DNA of 19,779 nt from assembly GCA_050694215.1 (NCBI GenBank), contig JBOGXB010000039.1, positions 1 through 19,779 on the forward strand. Reading direction: 5' to 3'. The notes under the pieces are model-generated. The model saw nothing but the letters and a program-made list of their open reading frames with translations, did not search any database and was not told the origin of the DNA. Origin of the DNA: JBOGXB01 sp050694215. Its GTDB lineage: Bacteria; Actinomycetota; CADDZG01; WHSQ01. Both the position numbers and the translations under genes were made by a program. Each line of letters starts with the position of its first letter. Position 1 is the first letter of the stretch. Shown here in pieces: positions 6,824 through 13,744 of the stretch.

Positions 6824-8017
6824 GTGGAGGCCCTGTCGGAGCCGGTGTCGGACCGGCACGGGAGATTCGGAGAGTTCGGCGGCCGCTACGTCCCCGAGGC
6901 TCTCATGGCCGCGCTCGACGAGCTCGAGCGCGAGTGGGAAACGGCGCGCGTCGACGAGGCGTTCATCGGTGAGCTCGATGACCTGCTGACCACGGTTGCG
7001 GGACGGCCCACTCCCCTGTACGAGGCGCTTCGCTTCTCCGAGCGGGTCGGGTCGAGGGTCCTCCTGAAACGCGAGGACCTCGCTCATACGGGTGCACACA
7101 AGATCAACAACACGCTCGGTCAAGTGCTTCTCGCGAAGCGAATGGACAAATCGAGGATCATCGCGGAGACCGGGGCCGGCCAGCACGGTGTCGCTACCGC
7201 GACGGCAGCGGCTTGGTTCGGCTTGCCGTGTGTCGTCTACATGGGGGCGACCGATGTGCGACGTCAGTACCTCAACGTCGTGCGGATGCGGATGCTTGGG
7301 GCCGAGGTGGTCCCGGTCGATGCGGGCTCGGCGACGCTCAAAGACGCAATCAACGAAGCTCTCCGCGACTGGGTCACAAACGTCGAGAGCACTCACTACG
7401 TCATCGGATCGGTCGTCGGCCCCCACCCCTACCCGGAGCTCGTCGCATCGTTGCAATCGGTGATCGGTAACGAGGCGCGCGCTCAGGTGCTTGAGTTGAC
7501 CGGTCGCCTTCCAGCCGAGGTCGTCGCCTGCGTCGGAGGCGGTTCCAACGCAGTGGGCCTCTTCCGCGCGTTCTACCGGGATGAGGACGTGGCACTCGTG
7601 GGCGTGGAGGCAGCCGGTGAGGGGCTCGAACGGAGGCACGGTGCCTCGATCACGGCGGGGGAGCCCGGCATCCTTCACGGCGCTCGCAGCATGCTGCTAC
7701 AGGATGACGAGGGTCTCGTCGTGCATGCGCATTCGGTGTCGGCCGGTCTCGACTATCCGGGCGTTGGACCGGAGCACTCATGGCTATCCCAGAGCGGCCG
7801 CGCCAGCTACGAGACGGCGACCGATGCCGAGGCGCTCGCCGCCTTCCAGGTGCTGTCGGAAACGGAGGGCATCATCCCCGCCCTCGAGCCGGCGCACGCG
7901 CTCGCGTACCTTCTTCGTGCGGGCGGAGGAAAGGACCTCATCGTGGTCGGGCTCTCGGGCCGGGGGGACAAGGACGTGGCCACCGTCGCAGAGGTGATGG
8001 AGGCCGCCGAAGCGTGA
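6824..8017 (+). CDS. trpB: Tryptophan synthase beta chain TrpB
   Basis: TrpB is the PLP-dependent beta subunit that joins indole and serine to make tryptophan in the alpha2-beta2 complex. The 397-residue protein is of usual length and opens with the canonical GRFGEFGGRYVPEAL. The PLP lysine is K93 in HTGAHKINN; the glycine-rich phosphate loop is GGGSN at 238-242; the catalytic-region segment ETGAGQHGVATA and the C-terminal GLSGRGDKD are intact. GTG 6824 is preferred because GGGGG lies seven bases upstream at 6812-6816; TTG 6818, overlapping the trpC stop, is an in-frame alternative. The stop overlaps the trpA start as GTGA. Confidence 0.96.
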   Translation: MEALSEPVSDRHGRFGEFGGRYVPEALMAALDELEREWETARVDEAFIGELDDLLTTVAGRPTPLYEALRFSERVGSRVLLKREDLAHTGAHKINNTLGQVLLAKRMDKSRIIAETGAGQHGVATATAAAWFGLPCVVYMGATDVRRQYLNVVRMRMLGAEVVPVDAGSATLKDAINEALRDWVTNVESTHYVIGSVVGPHPYPELVASLQSVIGNEARAQVLELTGRLPAEVVACVGGGSNAVGLFRAFYRDEDVALVGVEAAGEGLERRHGASITAGEPGILHGARSMLLQDDEGLVVHAHSVSAGLDYPGVGPEHSWLSQSGRASYETATDAEALAAFQVLSETEGIIPALEPAHALAYLLRAGGGKDLIVVGLSGRGDKDVATVAEVMEAAEA

Positions 8018-8802
8018 CCGCGCTGCTGGATCATCTGCGCGGACCGTTGGCTGAGGGACGCAAGCTGCTCGTGCCGTACGTGATGGCGGGGATACCGGAC
8101 GAGAGCTCGTTCCCGTCGGTGCTCGCGGCGGTAGCCGAGCACGGGGACGCAGTGGAGGTCGGCCTCCCGTTCTCGGACCCGCTGATGGACGGGCCCGTGA
8201 TCGCGGCCGCCGGGGAGCGGGCGATACGCCAAGGAACGGGCCCGCTGCAAGGGCTGGACCTGGCCGCGGTGCATCGGGAGTCGAGCGTCCCCCGAATCGT
8301 CATGACGTACTACAACCCCATTCACCACCTCGGCGAAGGGGAGTTCTGTCGCCGCGCGGAACAGAATGGATTCAGCGGTCTGATCGTCCCCGACCTCCCG
8401 CTGGAGGAGTCGGAGACATTGCGCCGCGAGGCGAGTCGCCGTGGCCTGGCGTGGATCCCGCTCGTCGCCCCGACCACCCCTCCCGATCGGGTGGCGCGTG
8501 TTGCCGGGTCGGCGACCGGCTTCGTGTACGCCGTATCGACCCTAGGCGTGACCGGCGCCCGAGAGTCCCTGTCCGAGAAGGCGGCAGCGGTCGTCGCCGC
8601 GGTCAGGGGGGCGACGGATCTACCGGTGCTGGTCGGCCTCGGGGTATCGAGCGCCGAGCAGGCGCGCGCAGCCGTCCTGTCGGCCGACGGAGTGGTGATC
8701 GGATCGGCCGTGGTCAGGCTGGTGGAGGGGGCCGGTCCCGGGGCAGCAGGCGACTTCCTTGCCGGCGTGCGCAGGGCGATCGACGAGGGCGTCGCCGCCT
8801 AG
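8014..8802 (+). CDS. trpA: Tryptophan synthase alpha chain TrpA
   Basis: TrpA cleaves indole-3-glycerol phosphate and channels indole to TrpB. The 262-residue barrel protein has the catalytic pair E48 (VEVGLPFSDP) and D59 (PLMDGPVI), the MTYYNP strand, the IVPDLPLEE segment and the phosphate-binding end GLGVSS with GVVIGSAVV. The GTG start overlaps the trpB stop, the common arrangement that couples the two subunits. The stop codon TAG lies in a five-pair mini-hairpin (GCCGC-CTA-GCGGC, 8794-8806). No T-rich terminator follows. It is the last recognisable trp gene here; trpD, trpF and trpG are absent. Confidence 0.96.
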   Translation: MTALLDHLRGPLAEGRKLLVPYVMAGIPDESSFPSVLAAVAEHGDAVEVGLPFSDPLMDGPVIAAAGERAIRQGTGPLQGLDLAAVHRESSVPRIVMTYYNPIHHLGEGEFCRRAEQNGFSGLIVPDLPLEESETLRREASRRGLAWIPLVAPTTPPDRVARVAGSATGFVYAVSTLGVTGARESLSEKAAAVVAAVRGATDLPVLVGLGVSSAEQARAAVLSADGVVIGSAVVRLVEGAGPGAAGDFLAGVRRAIDEGVAA

Positions 8803-9161
8803 CGGCTCCGAGCGGCAACCGGGTCGCCCGTCCCGGCGTCATATTCGCCACTAGGCACTCACCAGGAGGTTTGCTCGCACCGCTTGGGGGGTATTGCTCG
8901 CACTGTTAGGGGGTAGTCCAGGCAGGCTAGGCGCAAGATGGCCACTACGCACTATGCGCAGATGGTCAAAAATCCGGCCTCGCCGGCCGATGGATGAAAG
9001 AGTGTTTCTCGCAGGAACGATCGGGGGAGTCGATGAGGCAGATCAGGATTCAGAAGGGACGTAAGCCCCGCCCATAGCTCGCAGCCACGCCGATCCGGCT
9101 GATTGGTGCGCCCGGCTGCCGCCCCCCCAAGCAGCACCTCCCCCACACCTATCCCACCTCC
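8803..9161. other. 359-bp region without a convincing gene
   Basis: The region between trpA and the convergent DUF2157-like gene shows no recognisable coding signal. Features seen are a tandem repeat at 8871-8915, a small hairpin CCGGC-CTC-GCCGG at 8974-8986, two tiny reading frames on the plus strand (8938-8997 of 19 codons and 8990-9064 of 24 codons) without ribosome sites, and a pyrimidine-rich stretch near 9109-9160. No rRNA, tRNA or known riboswitch was recognised. Confidence 0.6.
8871..8915. repeat. Two-copy tandem repeat, 22-23 bp unit
   Basis: Two adjacent copies (8871-8893 and 8894-8915) share the 10-base opening TTGCTCGCAC and the ending GGGGGTA, differing only in the middle (CGCTTG against TGTTA). 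They lie about 70 bases after the trpA stop. Function is unknown; a duplicated protein-binding site or chance slippage are both possible. Confidence 0.65.
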
Positions 9162-10109
9162 TCAGACAACGTCACCCGTCTTCGCTCGGTCTTTGAGGCG
9201 GACGGCAAGGAGCGCAACCAGCAGGAGCGCAATCCCCGCAACCAACAGCGCCACCGGCCCGCCGACCCCGTCGGCCAGGTACTCCTCAATGATCTGAATC
9301 AAGAAGATGAAGAGGCCCACTGTCCCAAAGCCGAGCAGGACCTTTTCCGCGAACGAAACGCTGAGATAGAGAAGCGCAGCCGCGGAGATCAACCCGAGCG
9401 CCAGGCCCCATCCCGCCGGGCTCTCGAAGAACTCGAAAACCACCACCTCGGCGCCGGCCATTGTGCCCACGGCACCGAGCGCGAAGCCTGTGCGCCCGGG
9501 AGTGAGCACGCCAACGCGCGCCAGGGCGATCCACCCCGCCCCCGCGAGCCACAGAAGCAACCCGAACCAGTCGTCCCCGCCGGCGATGTCGGAGAACCCC
9601 CCGCAGAGAAATCCCACGCCGCCGGCCACAGCGATCTGCTGCAGAGAGGTCTGGCGGTAGAGGTAGAGAAGGCTAGCGTAGAGAGAGAGTGCGAGCCCGA
9701 TGATCAGCGCGTAACCGTCCTCGAGATCCCAGAGGTCGGTCGCGGCAGTGTCGGCAAGCCAGCCCATTCCACCGGCCGATAGGAACCAAAGGACCGACAC
9801 GAGCCTCTGGCCGACCGGGTTGCGGCTGCCTCGCATCCACCACCCACCGGCCCACAGAAGGCTCGTCGCAAGCGCGATGAGCCCTAACTTTTCTCCTATG
9901 GCGAGGTTCGACCACATTTGGGACGCGATGAACGCAACGGCGCTGAGCGCCAATATCGCTCCGACGTAGGCGATGACCTCGGCAAAGACCGGGATCGCCC
10001 CAGAGACGCGTCCGTCCTGTTGCTCGGCGGCTCGGATTGCTCGGGCCTGGTCAGCGGTGATGAGGCCGGCGTCAGTCCACCGTTCGAGCCTTCGGTCGAG
10101 GTCGTTCAC
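9162..10109 (-). CDS. DUF2157-like multi-pass membrane protein
   Basis: The 315-residue protein has a short cytoplasmic N-terminus (NDLDRRLERWTDAGLITADQA), a helical segment typical of the DUF2157 family, then a run of about eight to ten hydrophobic segments and a charged tail (VRLKDRAKTGDVV). DUF2157 proteins are widespread predicted inner-membrane proteins without an assigned function. The GTG start at 10109 has a strong ribosome site, AAGGAGG (10120-10114 on this strand), four bases upstream. The gene lies on the same strand as tRNA-Leu and about 100 bases after it, so read-through from the tRNA promoter is possible; no separate promoter was recognised. The family assignment comes from the N-terminal helix and topology, not a diagnostic motif. 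Confidence 0.8.
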   Translation of the reverse strand: MNDLDRRLERWTDAGLITADQARAIRAAEQQDGRVSGAIPVFAEVIAYVGAILALSAVAFIASQMWSNLAIGEKLGLIALATSLLWAGGWWMRGSRNPVGQRLVSVLWFLSAGGMGWLADTAATDLWDLEDGYALIIGLALSLYASLLYLYRQTSLQQIAVAGGVGFLCGGFSDIAGGDDWFGLLLWLAGAGWIALARVGVLTPGRTGFALGAVGTMAGAEVVVFEFFESPAGWGLALGLISAAALLYLSVSFAEKVLLGFGTVGLFIFLIQIIEEYLADGVGGPVALLVAGIALLLVALLAVRLKDRAKTGDVV

Positions 10110-10124
10110 GTTTCCTCCTTCGAA

Positions 10125-10159
10125 CCCACGGCACTGCGTGCCGCGGGTGGGATTCGAAC
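10125..10159 (-). repeat. Second copy of the tRNA-Leu 3' end (35-bp direct repeat, distal copy)
   Basis: These 35 bases are identical to 10198-10232, which contains the last 21 bases of the tRNA-Leu gene (part of the T arm, the acceptor 3' strand and discriminator base) plus 14 bases of its downstream flank. The TTCGAA just outside is also shared, with a one-base length difference in a C run. The copy ends five bases before the ribosome site of the DUF2157-like gene. It resembles an attachment-site duplication, but only 38 bases separate the copies. Confidence 0.8.
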
Positions 10160-10197
10160 TTCGGAACCGACCCTCTCGCTAGAACCCTGGTTCGAAC

Positions 10198-10232
10198 CCC
10201 ACGGCACTGCGTGCCGCGGGTGGGATTCGAAC
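10198..10232 (-). repeat. tRNA-Leu 3' end and flank (35-bp direct repeat, proximal copy)
   Basis: This is the copy in which the repeat forms part of the intact tRNA gene (10212-10232) and its immediate 3' flank. On the tRNA strand the acceptor sequence CCGCGGCAC can also pair with the flank GTGCCGTGG across a three-base loop (10202-10219 region plus flank), so the tRNA 3' end lies in a potential hairpin. The same hairpin is duplicated in the distal copy. Confidence 0.8.
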
Positions 10233-10295
10233 CCACACGCCCTTTCGGGCAGCGCCTTTTGAGGACGCCAGGTCTACCGGTTCCCTCACCGCGGC
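10212..10295 (-). tRNA. tRNA-Leu (anticodon CAA)
   Basis: On the minus strand the sequence folds as a complete class II tRNA of 84 nucleotides. The acceptor is GCCGCGG paired with CCGCGGC, with discriminator A. The D arm contains GGUAGA; the anticodon stem GCGUC pairs with GGCGC around the loop CUCAAAA, giving anticodon CAA (10261-10259), which reads UUG. The long variable arm GCCC-GAAA-GGGC is typical of leucine tRNAs, and the T arm is GUGGG-UUCGAAU-CCCAC. CCA is not encoded. The 3' end is repeated downstream. Confidence 0.97.
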
Positions 10296-10334
10296 TGGAG
10301 ATTCTGGACGATGATCGCGGCCCATCTTCCCACC

Positions 10335-10340
10335 TATACT
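10335..10340 (+). promoter_or_regulatory. -10 box upstream of coiled-coil protein gene
   Basis: TATACT matches the -10 consensus at five of six positions and lies nine bases before ATG 10350. A transcript would begin one to three bases before, or at, the start codon, so the mRNA is probably leaderless or nearly so; no ribosome site is present. A convincing -35 was not found (TGATCG at 10312-10317, spacer 17, is weak). Confidence 0.55.
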
Positions 10341-10349
10341 TTCCGCCCT

Positions 10350-10634
10350 ATGCGAATCGAGGAAGGCCTCGCCCAGATCGGCGACCGCATGCACAAGGCG
10401 CGCGAGGAGCTCCGCATCGCCGAGGAGCAGCTCCTCTTCCAGATGGATGTCGTGGAAGAGGCGAAGACCCGCATGCTCGTCGCGGAGACTCCCATAGCCG
10501 ACCGTGAATACCGCATCGCCCGCGAGGACTACGAGCGCATGGCTAGGGAGCGCGAGCGAGTCGCCGCCGAGATCTCCGACCTCCAGGCGGAGCAGGACCG
10601 GCTCCTCGATCGCATGCTCGGCTCGAGCGCATGA
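10350..10634 (+). CDS. Small predicted coiled-coil protein
   Basis: The 94-residue protein (MRIEEGLAQIGDRMHKAREE onward) is almost entirely charged helix, rich in Glu, Arg and Ala with heptad-like hydrophobic spacing, and ends in LLDRMLGSSA. It looks like a soluble coiled coil with no recognised family motif, signal peptide or membrane segment. ATG 10350 was chosen because the helix begins there and a good -10 box lies just upstream; an ATG at 10311 in the same frame adds residues without helix character. It ends 26 bases before the ANTAR response regulator gene on the same strand, so the two are probably co-transcribed. Function is not assigned. Confidence 0.7.
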   Translation: MRIEEGLAQIGDRMHKAREELRIAEEQLLFQMDVVEEAKTRMLVAETPIADREYRIAREDYERMARERERVAAEISDLQAEQDRLLDRMLGSSA

Positions 10635-10659
10635 GCGCAAGGAGACGAGAGCGACCGAG

Positions 10660-11238
10660 ATGACCGAGCCCACCACGGTCTTGATCGCGGAGGACGAGGC
10701 CATCATCCGCCTGGACCTCAAGGAGATGCTCGAAGAGGAGGGTTTCTCGGTCGTGGGGGAGGCCTCGGACGGGGACGCTGCCCTCCGTAACGCAGAGGAG
10801 AAGCGCCCCGACTTGATCATCATGGACATCAAGATGCCCGGGGTGGACGGCCTCACCGCCGCCGAGCAGGTGACCGAGAGAGGGTTGGGCGCCGTCCTCA
10901 TACTCACCGCCTTCTCCCAGAAGGATCTGGTAGTCAGGGCGGCCGAGGCCGGGGCGATGGGCTACCTGGTGAAGCCGTTTCAGAAATCAGACCTGCTCCC
11001 GGCCATCGAGGTCGCCCTGGCCCGCTACGCGCAGCTCTCCGCCGCCAGGAAGGAGTCCTCCGACCTGAGCGAGCAGCTGGCCACCAGAAAGGTCGTGGAC
11101 AGGGCCAAAGGGCGCCTGATCGACGAGAAGGGGATGACAGAGGCGGAGGCGTTCCGCCACATCCAGAAGCGAGCCATGGACGAGCGCCGGCCCATGCGAG
11201 AGGTCGCCCAGGCAGTCCTGGAGGCCGCGTCGATCTGA
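10660..11238 (+). CDS. pdtaR: ANTAR-domain response regulator, PdtaR (Rv1626)-like
   Basis: This 192-residue regulator has an N-terminal receiver domain and a C-terminal RNA-binding ANTAR domain. Receiver residues are the acidic pair E11-D12, phospho-acceptor D56 (IIMDIKMPG), T83 and K105 (YLVKPF). The ANTAR part, about 130-188, contains LATRKVVDRAKGRLI and GMTEAEAFRHIQKRAM, close to M. tuberculosis Rv1626. Such proteins, when phosphorylated by a histidine kinase, bind paired RNA hairpins and prevent premature transcription termination. No kinase gene is in the window. The ATG is the only good start in this frame; AAGGAG at 10639-10644 is rather distant. It lies directly before an amino-acid transporter operon with a structured leader, but regulation of that operon is only a possibility. 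Confidence 0.92.
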   Translation: MTEPTTVLIAEDEAIIRLDLKEMLEEEGFSVVGEASDGDAALRNAEEKRPDLIIMDIKMPGVDGLTAAEQVTERGLGAVLILTAFSQKDLVVRAAEAGAMGYLVKPFQKSDLLPAIEVALARYAQLSAARKESSDLSEQLATRKVVDRAKGRLIDEKGMTEAEAFRHIQKRAMDERRPMREVAQAVLEAASI

Positions 11239-11250
11239 GCTCCGGATACC

Positions 11251-11296
11251 GAGGGCCCAGCTTCTGCTACCCGCGTAGTAAAGAGCTGGGGTCCTC
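11251..11296. terminator. Long stem-loop after the ANTAR regulator gene
   Basis: GAGG-G-CCCAGCT (11251-11262) pairs with AGCTGGG-G-T-CCTC (11284-11296), with one bulged G, and encloses a second hairpin GCTAC-CCGC-GTAGT (11266-11279). It starts 12 bases after the regulator's stop and no T run follows. It probably ends or protects the upstream transcript. Confidence 0.55.
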
Positions 11297-11321
11297 CTAG
11301 CGGGTGGGCTTCTCTATGGCT

Positions 11322-11349
11322 TTGATTTACCCCGCCTGCTCTGTAAGAT
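11322..11349 (+). promoter_or_regulatory. Promoter of the branched-chain amino-acid transporter operon
   Basis: TTGATT (11322-11327) and TAAGAT (11344-11349) stand 16 bases apart, each matching four of six consensus positions. Transcription would begin near 11356, about 86 bases before the livJ start. The spacing and location between a hairpin and a structured leader support the call. Confidence 0.55.
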
Positions 11350-11353
11350 AGCC

Positions 11354-11411
11354 ATCCTCACGACCGGGAGGCTCGTTGGGTGGATGTCTGTTGTCCTCTT
11401 GTTGTGAGGGT
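11354..11411 (+). promoter_or_regulatory. Structured 5' leader of the liv operon
   Basis: ATCCTCACGAC (11354-11364) pairs with GTTGTGAGGGT (11401-11411), and after one bulged base GGGAGG (11366-11371) pairs with CCTCTT (11395-11400). This gives about 17 base pairs, some of them G-U, around a 23-base loop. The stem begins at the predicted transcript start. The livJ ribosome site AGGGGG (11431-11436) is outside the stem, so the fold does not hide it. It may stabilise the mRNA or be a protein-binding site; no known riboswitch class was recognised. Confidence 0.5.
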
Positions 11412-11441
11412 TGGGTAGTCGGCTGAAGCAAGGGGGAATTG

Positions 11442-12671
11442 ATGAAGAGGTCCAAGTGGATGGTCTTTGTCGCGCTGCTGTCCGCTCTGACGCTGGTCGC
11501 GGCGGCGTGTGGCGGCGGGGACGACGACGGCGATGCGGGCGGTCAGGCGGCGGAGAAGATACCGGTCGCCGTCTACTACCAGGGCGCGCTGACCGGTCCG
11601 TTCAACTATCTCGTGATCCCGGGCTTTCAGGGCGCGCAGCTCAAGGTCGAAGAGCTCAACGCTGACGAGAGCTTCCCGGCGGAGATAACCCTCAAGGAGG
11701 GCGACACACAGGGCAACCCCGACCAGGCGCCTCCGGTGGTGGAGGAGGCCGCCGCTGATCCCGAGACTGTGGCGATCGACGGCCCCGGCTTCTCGGGCGA
11801 GTCGGCCGTGTCGGGTGACACCTATAACGACGCGGGTATCCCGTTCATCTGCCCATCCTGCACCGGAGTGGCGCTCGCGGAGGAGGACTGGGACTACTGG
11901 TACCGGGCCATCGGCAACGACGCGGGGCAGGGGAGCCTCGGCGGTCAGTACATCGCACAGGAGCTCGGCGCCGAGCAGCTCTTCGTGGCCGACGACAAGT
12001 CAGAGTACGGCCAGCCGCTGGCCGATGCGGTCGCCAAGGCAGCGGAGGAGGGTGGCGTCGAGGTCGTCGGCAGGCAGGGCGTGGAGTCGGGAGCCGACGA
12101 CTACTCGGCAGTTCTCTCAGACGTCGAGGCGTCGGGAGCGGATACGTTCTACTTCGGCGGGTACGACGCGGACTTCGGCAAGATCGTAAAGCAGGGCGTC
12201 GAGGCGGGGCTCGACGTGACCTTCATGTCGGGGGACGGCTCCGTGTCATCCACCTTCCTCGAGCTCGCCGGTGACGCAGCCGAGGGAACACACCTGTCTA
12301 TCCCGTCCGACCTCGGTGGAGACTTCGCCGAGACGTACAACAGCGAGTACGGCGGCGAGGCCTCTTCGGTTCCCGTCTACGCGGCCGAGGGCTACGACGT
12401 CATGGGGCTGATCGGCGAGGGCATCCGCTCCGCTATCGATGGCGGAGCCGAGGACGTTGAGGGAATCCGCGAGGGCATCAAGGAGTACCTCGACGGGCTC
12501 ACGTCTGAGGAGCCCTACGAGGGTGCGGCCAAGACCTACGCATTCGATCCCGAGACCCACGAGCTCGCGGCGGAGGACGTCGCGCAGCTGTTCTTCATAT
12601 ACGAGGTCAAGGGGGGCGAGATGGCAGAGGTCGGGAACGCGGCCGACCTCGGTCTCAGCCTCGAGCTGTGA
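11442..12671 (+). CDS. livJ: Branched-chain amino-acid ABC transporter substrate-binding lipoprotein (LivJ/LivK-like)
   Basis: This 409-residue lipoprotein is the extracytoplasmic binding subunit of the liv transporter. It begins MKRSKWMVFVALLSALTLVA with lipobox A-A-A-C and a Gly/Asp-rich linker, followed by a type 1 periplasmic-binding fold: strand IPVAVYYQGALTGPFNYLV, then the QGNPDQAPPVVEEAAADP and IDGPGFSGESA segments, the second-lobe DDKSEYGQPLADAVAK, and a C-terminal VAQLFFIYEVKGGEM. Exact substrate is not readable; branched-chain amino acids are likely from the neighbouring livHMGF. ATG 11442 has AGGGGG five bases upstream; a TTG at 11439 is also in frame. A strong hairpin follows, separating it from the permease genes. 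Confidence 0.92.
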   Translation: MKRSKWMVFVALLSALTLVAAACGGGDDDGDAGGQAAEKIPVAVYYQGALTGPFNYLVIPGFQGAQLKVEELNADESFPAEITLKEGDTQGNPDQAPPVVEEAAADPETVAIDGPGFSGESAVSGDTYNDAGIPFICPSCTGVALAEEDWDYWYRAIGNDAGQGSLGGQYIAQELGAEQLFVADDKSEYGQPLADAVAKAAEEGGVEVVGRQGVESGADDYSAVLSDVEASGADTFYFGGYDADFGKIVKQGVEAGLDVTFMSGDGSVSSTFLELAGDAAEGTHLSIPSDLGGDFAETYNSEYGGEASSVPVYAAEGYDVMGLIGEGIRSAIDGGAEDVEGIREGIKEYLDGLTSEEPYEGAAKTYAFDPETHELAAEDVAQLFFIYEVKGGEMAEVGNAADLGLSLEL

Positions 12672-12695
12672 GAAGCAGAAACAACTAGCGGCCGA

Positions 12696-12727
12696 AAGGA
12701 AGGGCGGGTAAACTCCCGCCCTTCCTT
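12696..12727 (+). terminator. Strong intercistronic hairpin between livJ and livH
   Basis: AAGGAAGGGCGGG (12696-12708) pairs perfectly over 13 bases with CCCGCCCTTCCTT (12715-12727) around the loop TAAACT. No T run follows, so it is probably a partial terminator or a 3' end stabiliser that raises binding-protein mRNA above the permease mRNA, as expected for this transporter class. Confidence 0.75.
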
Positions 12728-12760
12728 CATGTCGGGGCAGCTCGCTTAGCGGGGGGGCAG

Positions 12761-13744
12761 GTGGAGTTCTTCTCGGACTTCGCGGATCAGTTCTGGCCAC
12801 AGACGCGCAACGGGCTGACCCTCGGGTCGATCTACGCCATGATCGCCCTCGGCTACACGATGGTCTACGGAGTGCTGCAGCTCATCAACTTCGCGCACTC
12901 CGAGGTCTTCATGGTCTCGACCTTCGCCACCCTTTACGCCTATCGCGAGTGGTACAACGTCGACGAGCCCGCGGCGGGGCTAGCCCTGGTGGTTATCATC
13001 ATCGGCGGCATCATCCCGGCGATGATCGCGTCTGGGCTGCTCGCCGTCATCGTCGAGCGTCTCGCCTACCGACCCCTGCGTAAGCGGGGGGCACCCAGGC
13101 TGTCCTTCCTGATCAGCGCGATCGGAGCGTCGTTGACCATCCAGTACCTCTTCGTGTTGATGGACGGTCAGCATTCCTTGGGCCCCATAAGGCTCCCGGG
13201 CATCGCCGGACCCAACCCGCAGTCGGTGCCCGAGGTGATGGAGGGCTCGATTGTCTTCAATCTCTTCGACGCGGGCTTCAGCGACAAGCGGATCCTTGTG
13301 ATCGTTGCGGCCGGCCTCATGCTGTTCATTCTTGATCGCTTCGTCAGGCAGACGAAGTTCGGCCGGGGAATCCGCGCGGTTGCCCAGGACGCCGAGGCCG
13401 CGTCGATGATGGGCGTCAACATAGACCGCGTCGTCGTCGTCACGTTCCTGATCGGTGGGTTGATGGCCGGAGCGGCAGGCTTCCTCTACGTCTTGGTGTT
13501 GGGCGTCCCTGCATTCTGGTTCATCGGCTTCCTTCCCGGGATCAAGGCCTTCACGGCCGCGGTGCTCGGGGGAATCGGCAACATCCGCGGCGCCATGCTC
13601 GGTGGGTTGCTTCTCGGCATCGTGGAGGCGTACTCGGTGCCGATCTTCGGAGCGGAGTGGGTGAACGTCGTCGCGTTCGTTGTGCTTGTACTCGTGCTCA
13701 TGTTCCGGCCGACGGGTCTTCTCGGAGAGGAGGTGGGCGCGTAG
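12761..13744 (+). CDS. livH: Branched-chain amino-acid ABC transporter permease LivH
   Basis: LivH is one of the two membrane subunits of the liv importer. The protein has 327 residues and about eight hydrophobic segments. It contains the family signatures NGLTLGSIYAMIALGYTMVYGV near the N-terminus, LINFAHSEVFM, the cytoplasmic loop FGRGIRAVAQDAEAASMMGV that contacts the ATPases, and the C-terminal AVLGGIGNIRGAMLGGLLLG with FRPTGLLGEE. The start is GTG 12761, placed just after a G run (12751-12757). The stop TAG shares its last base with the livM start. Confidence 0.94.
   Translation: MEFFSDFADQFWPQTRNGLTLGSIYAMIALGYTMVYGVLQLINFAHSEVFMVSTFATLYAYREWYNVDEPAAGLALVVIIIGGIIPAMIASGLLAVIVERLAYRPLRKRGAPRLSFLISAIGASLTIQYLFVLMDGQHSLGPIRLPGIAGPNPQSVPEVMEGSIVFNLFDAGFSDKRILVIVAAGLMLFILDRFVRQTKFGRGIRAVAQDAEAASMMGVNIDRVVVVTFLIGGLMAGAAGFLYVLVLGVPAFWFIGFLPGIKAFTAAVLGGIGNIRGAMLGGLLLGIVEAYSVPIFGAEWVNVVAFVVLVLVLMFRPTGLLGEEVGA

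Noticed and set aside
8990..9064. 24-codon plus-strand frame starting MDERVFLAGT
   Set aside because: No ribosome site, promoter or family resemblance; too short to support as a gene.
8952..9146. 64-codon frame on the minus strand after the DUF2157-like gene
   Set aside because: A GGAGG lies ten bases before its GTG, but the protein has no recognisable motif, and the composition looks like chance in GC-rich DNA.
10139..10205. Possible second tRNA on the minus strand
   Set aside because: GCCGTGG and CCGCGGC could form an acceptor stem, but the T stem does not pair and no anticodon arm forms; it is better explained by the 35-bp repeat of the real tRNA end.
11300..11340. Stem AGCGGGTGGG / CCCGCCTGCT as an ANTAR target hairpin
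   Set aside because: Pairing is possible with two G-U pairs, but it lies upstream of the predicted transcription start, overlaps the -35 box, and has a 22-base loop rather than an ANTAR-type hexaloop.
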